A stretch of 58,025 bases of DNA from Bacteroidales bacterium (GTDB lineage Bacteria; Bacteroidota; Bacteroidia; Bacteroidales; WCHB1-69), in NCBI GenBank assembly GCA_016285145.1, contig JAEEQE010000016.1, positions 1 to 58,025 of the forward strand. The letters run 5' to 3'. The notes under the pieces are model-generated. The model worked only from the letters and a program-made list of their open reading frames with translations. It had not been told where the DNA came from and did not search any database. This document shows positions 26,334 to 34,144 of this stretch, piece by piece; position 1 is the stretch's first letter; each line of letters opens with the position of its first letter. The translations under genes and the position numbers were made by a program.

Positions 26334-27017
26334 ATGTTGGCAAAGAAATACTTATCAGAGGTCGTTTCCATAGCGAACCCATTCAAGGGTATCTATACCG
26401 TGGAATTCAAGTCACTGGAAAGGCCTTACAAATATGCCCCGGGGCAGTTCCTCCATATCGCCATTGACGAGGAATACGACGGCATCGGACAGTGGCCGGA
26501 ATCGCGCTGCTTCTCCATGCAGAGCGACCCTGCCGAGGAGGTCATCCGCATCACCTACGCCGTGAAAGGAAACTTCACGCAAGAGATGGAAAAGACCTTG
26601 GCCGTGGGCAGGGAAGTGTGGCTGAAACTTCCGTTTGGCGAACTTTTCACACAGCCGCACAACAAAACCAATACCGTGTTCATTGCCGGCGGCACGGGCG
26701 TGACGCCCTTCCTTTCGCTCTTCACCCACGAATCCTTCAGGGACTATGCGGACCCGAAGATTTATCTGGGTTACAAAAACGAAGACTACTACATCTACCA
26801 AAAAGAGTTCGCCGCCATCCAGAACGACAATGCCCGAATCACCATCTTTTACGAAAACAAGGATGGCATAATCGACATTGCGAAGATTCACGAGCAGAAC
26901 GGCAACGATAGCAGCTATTTCATCTCCGGCCCTCCCGTGATGATCAAAATTTTCAAGGAAAAGCTCATCGAACTCGGCGTGCCGAAGGAGCATGTGCTCA
27001 CAGACGATTGGGAATAA
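26334..27017 (+). CDS. Flavin reductase for RfbH (E3-type, lacking the ferredoxin domain)
   Basis: The 227-residue protein matches the ferredoxin-NADP reductase fold: RCFSMQS binds FAD, FIAGGTGVTPFLSLF binds NAD(P)H, YFISGPPVMIK is the third motif and it ends in TDDWE. It most likely passes electrons to RfbH. Known partners AscD and DdhD are about 330 residues because they also carry an N-terminal plant-type [2Fe-2S] domain. That domain is absent here; the sequence begins directly with the FAD-binding barrel (MLAKKYLSEVVSIANPFKG). Electron transfer must then be direct or use a separate ferredoxin. Assignment relies on the four-base spacing to rfbH. Confidence 0.85.
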   Translation: MLAKKYLSEVVSIANPFKGIYTVEFKSLERPYKYAPGQFLHIAIDEEYDGIGQWPESRCFSMQSDPAEEVIRITYAVKGNFTQEMEKTLAVGREVWLKLPFGELFTQPHNKTNTVFIAGGTGVTPFLSLFTHESFRDYADPKIYLGYKNEDYYIYQKEFAAIQNDNARITIFYENKDGIIDIAKIHEQNGNDSSYFISGPPVMIKIFKEKLIELGVPKEHVLTDDWE

Positions 27018-27047
27018 TTTGGAACGTTAATACAACTTTTTAATAAA

Positions 27048-27824
27048 ATGAACTTACAAGAACGTCAAATGCTGGACTCCTTACTTGAATTAAAGGAAGT
27101 ATATGGAGTTTATGGAATAAAAGCGGAATTTGAGGCCGAAGGGGCCCGCATGGATGAACTTATCCGTCTTCGGGAATTGATATTACGTGCCGATTTGAAA
27201 TTCATCACCAAAATCGGCGGATGCGAAGCCGTGCACGACATGCAACAATGTAAATTGCTGGGCGCCACGGGCGTCATGGCACCGATGATTGAAACCCCTT
27301 TTGCGCTGAGCAAGTTCGTCGGCGCGGCAAAACGTGTTTATGGTGACGACATGGATTCTGTGGAATGGATCATCAATGCTGAAACGAAGACTTGCCATGC
27401 CAATTACAAAGAGATATTGGAAGTTGGCAGCGGGTTCTTGAAAACCGTCACCGTTGGTCGCAGTGATCTTTCTGCCTCTATGGGGATTGCGCGCAAGGAT
27501 ATTGAAACAGAACCTGTCTTTGAAGCCACACGAGATTTGTTGCAACAATCACGCCAGGCGGGAATCACCACCAATTTTGGTGGCAATATTGGTGTTGAAA
27601 GTATTCCGTTTATTGTCAGGATGAGTGACGTGGCCGATCGTTTTGAAACACGCAAAGTGGTGATTTCCATTGAAAAAGATGAAAACAAGTTAAAACAAAC
27701 CATCCACAAAGCCTTGGATTTTGAACTTCAATGGCTTTTATATAAAAAATCCTACTATACCCGCCTCTCCTCCGAGGACGAGGCCCGCATAGAGCGTATG
27801 CGTTATCAATTAAACAAAGATTAA
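27048..27824 (+). CDS. HpcH/HpaI aldolase / citrate-lyase-beta family protein
   Basis: The 258-residue protein has the TIM-barrel pattern of the family: KAEFEAEGARMDEL, FITKIGGCEAV, GVMAPMIETPFAL, IINAETKTCH and TVGRSDLSASMG. Glu112 and Asp140 are in the positions of the divalent-metal ligands of HpcH, so the lyase chemistry is probably intact. Family members cleave or form C-C bonds next to pyruvate or similar 2-oxo acids. Here it sits between the dideoxysugar genes and a 2-keto-3-deoxy-sugar-acid kinase-like gene, 30 bases after the reductase and two bases before the kinase. It could supply pyruvate, or build a longer sugar acid. The true substrate is unknown. Confidence 0.82.
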   Translation: MNLQERQMLDSLLELKEVYGVYGIKAEFEAEGARMDELIRLRELILRADLKFITKIGGCEAVHDMQQCKLLGATGVMAPMIETPFALSKFVGAAKRVYGDDMDSVEWIINAETKTCHANYKEILEVGSGFLKTVTVGRSDLSASMGIARKDIETEPVFEATRDLLQQSRQAGITTNFGGNIGVESIPFIVRMSDVADRFETRKVVISIEKDENKLKQTIHKALDFELQWLLYKKSYYTRLSSEDEARIERMRYQLNKD

Positions 27825-27826
27825 GT

Positions 27827-28849
27827 ATGGACAAAGTCGTTACTTTTGGTGAATTGATGTTGAAACTCTCCCCGGAAGGATATGGGAGACTTATCCAAGC
27901 ACATCAACTCAATGTGGAGTACAGCGGGGCGGAAGCCAACGTGGCCGTTTGTCTGGCCAATTTCGGACGGTCTGTTTCTTTTGTAACAGCTGTACCTGAT
28001 AATGTTTTAGGCGATGCCGCGATTAATGCCATGCGACATTACGGGGTAGATGTCTCTAACATCATTCGGAATGACGGGCGCTTAGGCATCTATTTTTCAG
28101 AAAAAGGCGCAAGCCAACGCCCTTCGAAAGTGGTGTACGACCGGAAACATTCCGCCATCGCCTTGGCAGCGGCATCCGATTTTGACTGGGATGCCATCTT
28201 CCATAATGCCACATGGTTCCATTTCACGGGCATCACACCCGCTTTGAGCGACAATGCCGCTGCCAATTGCCTTGCCGCCTGCAAAATGGCAAAATCCAAA
28301 GGCATTACCATCAGTTGCGACCTTAATTATCGGTCAAAACTTTGGAGCAAGGAAAAAGCCAATACTGTAATGACCGAGTTGTGCCAATATGTGGATATTT
28401 GCATAGCCAATGAAGCAGATGCCGCTGACGTGTTCGGAATCAAAGCAGAACAGTGCGATGTGGACAAAGGCATCCTTAATGAACAATCCTACCTTTCTGT
28501 AGCCCAACAGTTACAAAAGAAGTTTGGCTTCAAACAAGTGGCCATCACATTACGGGAATCCATCTCTGCCAGCGACAATAACTGGTCGGCCATCCTGTTG
28601 GATGACAACATAATCCATACAAGCCACAAATATCCCATTCATATCGTTGACCGGATAGGCGGTGGCGACTCCTTTGGTGCAGGTCTCGTTTACGCCATAT
28701 CAGCGGGTTATGACCCACAGCACGCTTTGGAGTTCGCAGTGGCAGCCAGTTGCCTGAAGCAAACCATTGAAGGGGATTTCAACCTCGTGACAATCGACGA
28801 GGTTGAATCTCTTGTTGACGGAAACCAATCGGGTAGAATATCAAGATAG
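27827..28849 (+). CDS. PfkB-family carbohydrate kinase, 2-keto-3-deoxygluconate kinase-like
   Basis: The 340-residue protein has the PfkB fold: VVTFGELMLKLSPEGYGRL at the N-terminus, SGAEANVAVCLANFGRSV, and DRIGGGDSFGAGLVYA with catalytic Asp at about residue 281. The N-terminus is most like KdgK, which phosphorylates 2-keto-3-deoxygluconate. It starts two bases after the aldolase stop, so the two enzymes probably work on the same compound: a kinase plus aldolase would turn a keto-deoxy sugar acid into pyruvate plus a phosphorylated aldehyde. Being in the middle of a CDP-sugar operon is unusual. The TPP enzyme gene follows after 19 bases. Confidence 0.85.
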   Translation: MDKVVTFGELMLKLSPEGYGRLIQAHQLNVEYSGAEANVAVCLANFGRSVSFVTAVPDNVLGDAAINAMRHYGVDVSNIIRNDGRLGIYFSEKGASQRPSKVVYDRKHSAIALAAASDFDWDAIFHNATWFHFTGITPALSDNAAANCLAACKMAKSKGITISCDLNYRSKLWSKEKANTVMTELCQYVDICIANEADAADVFGIKAEQCDVDKGILNEQSYLSVAQQLQKKFGFKQVAITLRESISASDNNWSAILLDDNIIHTSHKYPIHIVDRIGGGDSFGAGLVYAISAGYDPQHALEFAVAASCLKQTIEGDFNLVTIDEVESLVDGNQSGRISR

Positions 28850-28868
28850 ACCATATAAATGCCTTTTT

Positions 28869-30683
28869 ATGATTAAAGTTAGTGATTTTATTTTCCAATA
28901 TCTGGTTGAAAAATACAATATCCATCATTGTTTTATGGTGACAGGCGGTGGAGCCATGCACCTGAACGACTCCATAGGTCACACTAAAGGCCTGACGTAC
29001 ATCTGCAACCATCATGAACAGGCATCTGCCATTGCAGGAGAGGGCTATTACCGGGCTTGCGGCCAACTGGCCGTCACCTGCGTCACGACCGGACCCGGCG
29101 GCACCAATGCCGTTACCGGAGTTTTGGGACAATATCTTGATTCCATTCCCGGATTGTATATTTCCGGACAGATAAAGACTTCCACCTACAAGCATACTTA
29201 TCCGTATTTGAATCTGCGTCAACTGGGCGATCAAGAAGCGGATATCGTTTCCATCGTTACACCCATTACAAAGTATGCCAAAACCATTTACAATCCTTTG
29301 GATGTGAAATACGAGCTGGACAAGGCTATTGCCATCGCTTTGGACGGCAGACCCGGTCCTGTTTGGCTGGATGTTCCGCTGGACGTGCAAGGCGCCACCG
29401 TTGACGAAAGCCTGTTCCGTGAATTCAACCCCTCCGCTGAAATAATTGACCCTGTGAAACACTCCTTGGTGGATGAACAAATCAAACAACTTATCGAAAA
29501 AATCAGAGGTTCGAAAAGTCCTGTCATCTATGTGGGCAATGGCGTTCGGCTGGCCAAACGGGAAAAGGAGTTCATCCAACTGGCAGAAACCCTGAATATT
29601 CCCGTGGTCACGGCTATCAGCGGCTCCGACATCATCTGGCACAACCACCCGCTGTGTTTCGGAAAGCCCGGCATTTGCGGCGACCGCATCGGGAACATCA
29701 TGGTACAAAATGCCGACCTGTTGATTGTAATGGGTACACGCTTGAGCATCCGACAAGTAAGTTATGCCTACGACCTGCTGGCCCCCAAAGCATTCAAAGT
29801 GATGGTGGACATTGACCTTGCCGAGATGCAAAAACCCACATTGAACATCGACATGCCCATCCATGTTAATCTTTCAGAGTTTATAGACAAGATGCTTGTC
29901 GCCCTTGTGAACGAGAAAACGCTGCCCGGTTTTATGGAGTGGAAAAATTGGGGAAGGGCCATTGAAAGCAAACTCCCCACCCTTTTTGATGACAATCCGG
30001 ATTGTGAAGGATATGCCAACTCGTACAAGTTCGCCGACGAACTTTTCAAGCAACTTAAGGATGGCGATGTAGTTGTGACGGGCAACGGCACGGCTTACAC
30101 CTGCACCTATCAAGCCATGAACGTCAACAAAGGGGTAAGAGTGTTTGCCAACCAAGGCTGTGCCGCCATGGGTTACGGATTGCCCGCTGCCATCGGTGCC
30201 TGCGTCAGCAATGAAAAAGGGAAAACAATCTGCGTGACGGGTGACGGTTCCATCCAAATGAACATTCAGGAACTTCAAACCATTGTCACAAACAAACTGC
30301 CACTGAAAATCTTCGTGTTAGAGAATGAAAGCTACCTGGCTATCAAAACAACCCAAAAAGCTTTCTTTAACGGGAATTTCACGGGAAGCAACCCAACAAG
30401 CGGAGTGATATGCCCTGATTTGAAACGAATTGCGGAAGCATACGGAATTCCCTTCACACGAGTGTCAAGCAATGATGAATTACACGATGCCATTGCTCAA
30501 ACACTGAACGCCGAAGGTGCCATGATTTGTGAAGTGAAAATGCATCCCGAACAGACTCTTTTTCCTAAATCCGCATCTTTTATGGATAAGGAGACAGGGA
30601 AAATGACATCCGCGCCACTTGACAAAATGGCCCCTTTCATGCCTGAGGAACTACAATCACAATGTGTATTCACAAGCAAATAA
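28869..30683 (+). CDS. Thiamine-diphosphate-dependent enzyme, acetolactate synthase-like (YerE-type candidate)
   Basis: From the chosen ATG (MIKVSDFIFQYL) the protein has 604 residues in three TPP-enzyme domains: the pyrimidine-binding domain with catalytic Glu50 in HHEQASAIAGEG and TTGPGGTNAVTGV, a central domain, and the pyrophosphate domain with GDG at 458-460 and NQGCAAMGYGLPAAIGA. It resembles acetohydroxyacid synthase but lies in a sugar locus. In Yersinia, YerE, a relative, attaches a two-carbon unit from pyruvate to C4 of CDP-3,6-dideoxy-4-keto-glucose, the product made by the genes just upstream. That is the best hypothesis here. The earlier in-frame ATG at 28803 overlaps the kinase gene and adds 22 residues not typical of the family. 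Confidence 0.85.
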   Translation: MIKVSDFIFQYLVEKYNIHHCFMVTGGGAMHLNDSIGHTKGLTYICNHHEQASAIAGEGYYRACGQLAVTCVTTGPGGTNAVTGVLGQYLDSIPGLYISGQIKTSTYKHTYPYLNLRQLGDQEADIVSIVTPITKYAKTIYNPLDVKYELDKAIAIALDGRPGPVWLDVPLDVQGATVDESLFREFNPSAEIIDPVKHSLVDEQIKQLIEKIRGSKSPVIYVGNGVRLAKREKEFIQLAETLNIPVVTAISGSDIIWHNHPLCFGKPGICGDRIGNIMVQNADLLIVMGTRLSIRQVSYAYDLLAPKAFKVMVDIDLAEMQKPTLNIDMPIHVNLSEFIDKMLVALVNEKTLPGFMEWKNWGRAIESKLPTLFDDNPDCEGYANSYKFADELFKQLKDGDVVVTGNGTAYTCTYQAMNVNKGVRVFANQGCAAMGYGLPAAIGACVSNEKGKTICVTGDGSIQMNIQELQTIVTNKLPLKIFVLENESYLAIKTTQKAFFNGNFTGSNPTSGVICPDLKRIAEAYGIPFTRVSSNDELHDAIAQTLNAEGAMICEVKMHPEQTLFPKSASFMDKETGKMTSAPLDKMAPFMPEELQSQCVFTSK

Positions 30684-30697
30684 AGCCTTCTTTCATC

Positions 30698-31603
30698 ATG
30701 CATAACCTCATCGTCACAGGAGCTACCGGATGTGTCGGAAGCGCGGTCGTCAGACAGGCGCTCGCACGAGGTATGAACGTGACATGCATCGTCCACAACG
30801 ATTCCAAAAGGCTATCGAATCTTCCTCAAAGTGAACGCGTTCATGTTGTAGAATGCAATCTGTCGGATTACTCCTCACTGGAATTAGCAGGCCAATATGA
30901 TGCCTTCATACACCTGTCATGGGAGAAAACCTTCGGTACCTCCCGCGATGATGCCGAGACCCAAACCCGCAACATCCAATACACCCTTGATGCCGTCAGA
31001 TTAGCACATCGTTGCGGCTGCAGCGTGTTTGTAGGTGCAGGATCGCAGGCAGAATATGGTGTGCAATCGCAAGACCTTACCCCCACCCTGCCTGTCAGCC
31101 CCGAAAGCGGATACGGCATCGCCAAGTATGCGGCAGGGAAGTTGTCGGCTATGCTGTGCAAAAGTTTAGGCCTCCGTCACAACTGGGTGCGCATTCTCAG
31201 CGTTTATGGCCCGAACGATGGAGAAAACACGCTCATCAGTTACGCCATTCGCGAGCTGAAAGCCGGACGTTCCCCCGAGCTCACCAAATGCGAGCAGATT
31301 TGGGACTACCTTTATGCCGACGATGCCGGCGACGCCATTCTGTCAGTTGCCGCCAACGGCGTTGACGGCAAAACATACCCTTTGGGGTCAGGACAAGGAA
31401 GAAAGTTGTCAGAATACATTGAGGAGATCCGCCAGATCATCAATCCTTCCGTTAAAGTCCAATATGGTGTTAAAGACTATTATCCGCATCAGCCGATGCA
31501 CCTGGTGGCCGACATCAGCGAGCTGACGAAGGATACCGGATGGAAACCAAAATTTACTTTTATAAAAGGGATCCTTTCATTTGTTTGTAACGATAATGAT
31601 TGA
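30698..31603 (+). CDS. NAD-dependent epimerase/dehydratase/reductase (SDR; YerF-type candidate)
   Basis: The 301-residue extended SDR begins MHNLIVTGATGCVGSAVVRQ and carries GAGSQAEYG and the catalytic YGIAK. It starts 14 bases after the TPP gene. In the yersiniose route the last step is reduction of the acetyl side chain by YerF, and the position here suits such a role. An epimerase or 4-reductase of the same fold is equally possible on sequence alone. An upstream ATG 12 codons earlier overlaps the TPP gene and was rejected because the Rossmann motif normally starts near residue 3-5. Confidence 0.82.
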   Translation: MHNLIVTGATGCVGSAVVRQALARGMNVTCIVHNDSKRLSNLPQSERVHVVECNLSDYSSLELAGQYDAFIHLSWEKTFGTSRDDAETQTRNIQYTLDAVRLAHRCGCSVFVGAGSQAEYGVQSQDLTPTLPVSPESGYGIAKYAAGKLSAMLCKSLGLRHNWVRILSVYGPNDGENTLISYAIRELKAGRSPELTKCEQIWDYLYADDAGDAILSVAANGVDGKTYPLGSGQGRKLSEYIEEIRQIINPSVKVQYGVKDYYPHQPMHLVADISELTKDTGWKPKFTFIKGILSFVCNDND

Positions 31604-31615
31604 TATTAAATAATT

Positions 31616-32587
31616 ATGAAAAAAATAAGCATCCTGATACCCTGTTATAACGAAGAAGAAAACGTGGTGCCCATAAGCAAAGCCGTGGTGGAAGAGTTAC
31701 AAAACAACCTTCCAAACTACGACTACGAGATTGTTTTCATCGACAATGACTCACAGGACAACACCCGCCCCTTGTTGCGGGAAATCTGCAAGCAGAATCC
31801 TAAAATCAAGGCCATCTTCAATGCCAAGAATTTTGGGCAGTTCAACAGTCCATACTATGGAATGCTCCAAACCTCAGGCGATTGCACCATCAGTATGTGC
31901 TGTGACTTCCAAGATCCTGTGGAGATGATTCCCCGTTTGGTGGAAACCTGGGAAAACGGTGCCAAAATCGTCTCCTGTATCAAGACCAAGAGCAAGGAGA
32001 ATCCCATCATGCGTTTTTTGCGCACCATTTATTATAAAATCATCAAGAAAATGTCTTCTGTGGACCAGATTGAGCATTTTACCGGCTTTGGTCTTTATGA
32101 CAAAAGCTTTATCGAGGTGTTGCGCAATCTGAAAGACCCCACCCCGTTCATTCGCGGCATTGTGGCCGAACTGGGTTATAAACGGGTGGACATTGAATAC
32201 ACCCAGGCAAAGCGACGTGCCGGGAAAACGCACAACAATTTCTTCACCCTGTTTGATGCGGCCATGCTCAGCTTCACCAGCTACACCAAGGTAGGCCTGC
32301 ATCTCGTCACTTTTGCCGGATTGATATTGTCAGGCTTGTCGATTCTGGCCGCATTGGTTTACCTTGTACTGAAGCTGATTTATTGGGATTCCTTCTCCGC
32401 CGGCTTGGCTCCATTGATCATCGGCCTGTTCTTCATCAATGCGGTGGAATTGCTCTTTATCGGCTTCGTGGGAGAGTACGTGATGAGCATCAACACGCGG
32501 GTGATGAACCGCCCACTGGTGATTGAAGAGGAACGCATTAATTTTGATACAGAAGATAAAGAAAATCCCTGTTTCGAATCAGAATAA
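31616..32587 (+). CDS. GtrB-like family 2 glycosyltransferase with two C-terminal membrane helices
   Basis: The 323-residue protein has a GT2 domain (ISILIPCYNEEENV; VFIDNDSQDNT; CCDFQDPVEMIPRL) and two membrane helices near residues 225-290, the layout of GtrB/ArnC-type enzymes that load a sugar on undecaprenyl phosphate at the inner face of the membrane. It is the last gene of the tightly spaced sugar-synthesis run, 12 bases after the reductase gene, so it may move the sugar made here onto the lipid carrier. Known GtrB proteins use UDP or GDP sugars, so use of a CDP-sugar is only inferred. A gtrA flippase gene is at 37139. Confidence 0.87.
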   Translation: MKKISILIPCYNEEENVVPISKAVVEELQNNLPNYDYEIVFIDNDSQDNTRPLLREICKQNPKIKAIFNAKNFGQFNSPYYGMLQTSGDCTISMCCDFQDPVEMIPRLVETWENGAKIVSCIKTKSKENPIMRFLRTIYYKIIKKMSSVDQIEHFTGFGLYDKSFIEVLRNLKDPTPFIRGIVAELGYKRVDIEYTQAKRRAGKTHNNFFTLFDAAMLSFTSYTKVGLHLVTFAGLILSGLSILAALVYLVLKLIYWDSFSAGLAPLIIGLFFINAVELLFIGFVGEYVMSINTRVMNRPLVIEEERINFDTEDKENPCFESE

Positions 32588-32713
32588 TCTCCAAATGTTC
32601 CGATTATGAATAGAATTTTTGTGGTTTTGCAACGCATAAATCATTACGCTTTAAAGCATAACGCCACAAAGCATAATAACGGACAGCGATTTCTGCCAAC
32701 CCTATCGATACAG

Positions 32714-32769
32714 AATCCATATTGTAAATATGGATTTTTTTAAAAAAATTTCGATTGTGAATATGGATT
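32714..32769. repeat. Palindrome plus third half-site in front of the second ATPase gene
   Basis: AATCCATATT and AATATGGATT (32714-32723, 32727-32736) are separated by GTA. AATATGGATT recurs at 32760-32769, 33 bases further, just before the -7 box. The arrangement suggests an operator. The preceding gap (32588-32713) holds no gene. Confidence 0.55.
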
Positions 32770-32774
32770 TTTTG

Positions 32775-32782
32775 TACATTTG
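32775..32782 (+). promoter_or_regulatory. -7 promoter box of the second ATPase gene
   Basis: TACATTTG lies 20 bases before the ATG; a repeated half-site ends six bases upstream of the box. Confidence 0.6.
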
Positions 32783-32801
32783 CAACCCGAAAATATGAAT
32801 T

Positions 32802-34052
32802 ATGGTCACAAAGGATTTGTTACGGCAGGTGATTTATGAGCAGCGCGAACAACACGAAGACCTCGGTGTGCAGAGGCTATTGCCGCTAACACAAATCTCT
32901 AATCCTGAAATACTTGTCATTTCTGGTGTGCGAAGGTGCGGCAAGTCTGTCCTGATGCAGCAAATCAAGTCCCGCCTATCGGAACAGGACTATTACTTAA
33001 GTTTTGACGATGACCGTCTGCTTTATTTCACCGTAGAAGATTTCCAAACCCTATATGATGTGTTTGCCGAAGACTTCGGCCTGCAACACACTTTCTACCT
33101 TGACGAAGTGCAGTTGATACCCGGCTGGGAACGGTTTGTCGGCAGACTGTACCGTCAGAACAACAAAGTGTTTGTGACGGGCAGCAATGCCTTTATGCTG
33201 AGCAAGGAACTCGGGACACTTCTGACAGGAAGGCATTTGAAGCAGGAGCTATTCCCGATGTCATTCCCCGAATACATGTCCATGAAAGGTATCGAATGGG
33301 GAAGGCCTGACTTCTATACCACAGAAGGTCGCGCCAAAATGCTGAACATACAGAACAAATACTTGACAGACGGAGGCTTTCCACAATATCTGTCCACCAG
33401 CAATCCACGCTATTTGAAAGAATTATATAACGATATCATTTATCGGGACATTGTTGTCAGGCACAAACTCCCATCAGACAGGCAACTACGGGAAGTTGCT
33501 TATTATTTAGCCAGCAACTATACGCACCGTTTTACCTATAAATCTGTAAGCAAGGCAACAAATGTGAAAAGTTCAGATACAGTGAGTGACTATATCAGTT
33601 ATATGGAAGAAGCATATCTGGTTGGCGTACTAACCAAATACGACTACAAGGTGGGGGAACAACTCAAAAGTCCCAAAAAGATATATTTCATTGACAATGG
33701 GCTCGTAGCCCAAATCGGGTTCGGGTTCAGCGACAACTGGGGTTCCCGATTAGAAAACGCTGTTTATCTCGAATTGCGCCGAAGAGAACAGGAACCCTAT
33801 TATTTCAGTGACAAAGGGGAATGTGACTTTATTGTAAAGCAAGGAGGGAGCATTGTTGCTGCCTATCAAGTTACAACTTCCATGCACACGACAAGTAATC
33901 GTGAACGCGAAGAAGCGGGGCTGATGGCCGCGATGAACGCCTTCAACCTAAAGGAAGGCTTCATTATCACGCAGGAGCAATCAGAAGAAAAAGTGCTGCC
34001 AGATGGTAGAAGAATCCATATACTTCCCTATTATCGCTGGATTCTCGAATGA
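32802..34052 (+). CDS. AAA_14/DUF4143 family ATPase
   Basis: The 416-residue protein has Walker A SGVRRCGKSVLMQQ (about 45-58), Walker B TFYLDEVQLIPGWE and a C-terminal DUF4143 domain with GGFPQYL, LYNDIIYRDIVVRHK, YKSVSKATN and FIDNGLVAQ. The end of DUF4143 has a PD-(D/E)XK-like nuclease fold; here ECDFIVKQ keeps the Asp but the usual ExK reads QVT, so nuclease activity is doubtful. The family is abundant in Bacteroidetes; its function is unknown. It sits between two glycosyltransferase genes, with its own promoter and palindrome, and is followed by the same 3' element as the ATPase gene at 23739. A mobile cassette is the likely explanation. Confidence 0.88.
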   Translation: MVTKDLLRQVIYEQREQHEDLGVQRLLPLTQISNPEILVISGVRRCGKSVLMQQIKSRLSEQDYYLSFDDDRLLYFTVEDFQTLYDVFAEDFGLQHTFYLDEVQLIPGWERFVGRLYRQNNKVFVTGSNAFMLSKELGTLLTGRHLKQELFPMSFPEYMSMKGIEWGRPDFYTTEGRAKMLNIQNKYLTDGGFPQYLSTSNPRYLKELYNDIIYRDIVVRHKLPSDRQLREVAYYLASNYTHRFTYKSVSKATNVKSSDTVSDYISYMEEAYLVGVLTKYDYKVGEQLKSPKKIYFIDNGLVAQIGFGFSDNWGSRLENAVYLELRRREQEPYYFSDKGECDFIVKQGGSIVAAYQVTTSMHTTSNREREEAGLMAAMNAFNLKEGFIITQEQSEEKVLPDGRRIHILPYYRWILE

Positions 34053-34093
34053 TATGTCTCTCCCATTTCAGAATAATCAAACATAAAATAAAG

Positions 34094-34134
34094 ATTACGA
34101 AAAAAGTCTTAACAAAAAATGCATAACAAAGAGA
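34094..34134. repeat. 3' flanking element shared by the two ATPase genes, copy 2
   Basis: Starts ATTACGAAAAAAGTC and ends near GCATAACAAAGA, closely matching the copy at 24893. It lies 41 bases after the ATPase stop and just before the next ATG. Confidence 0.7.
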
Positions 34135-34144
34135 TATAAATATT

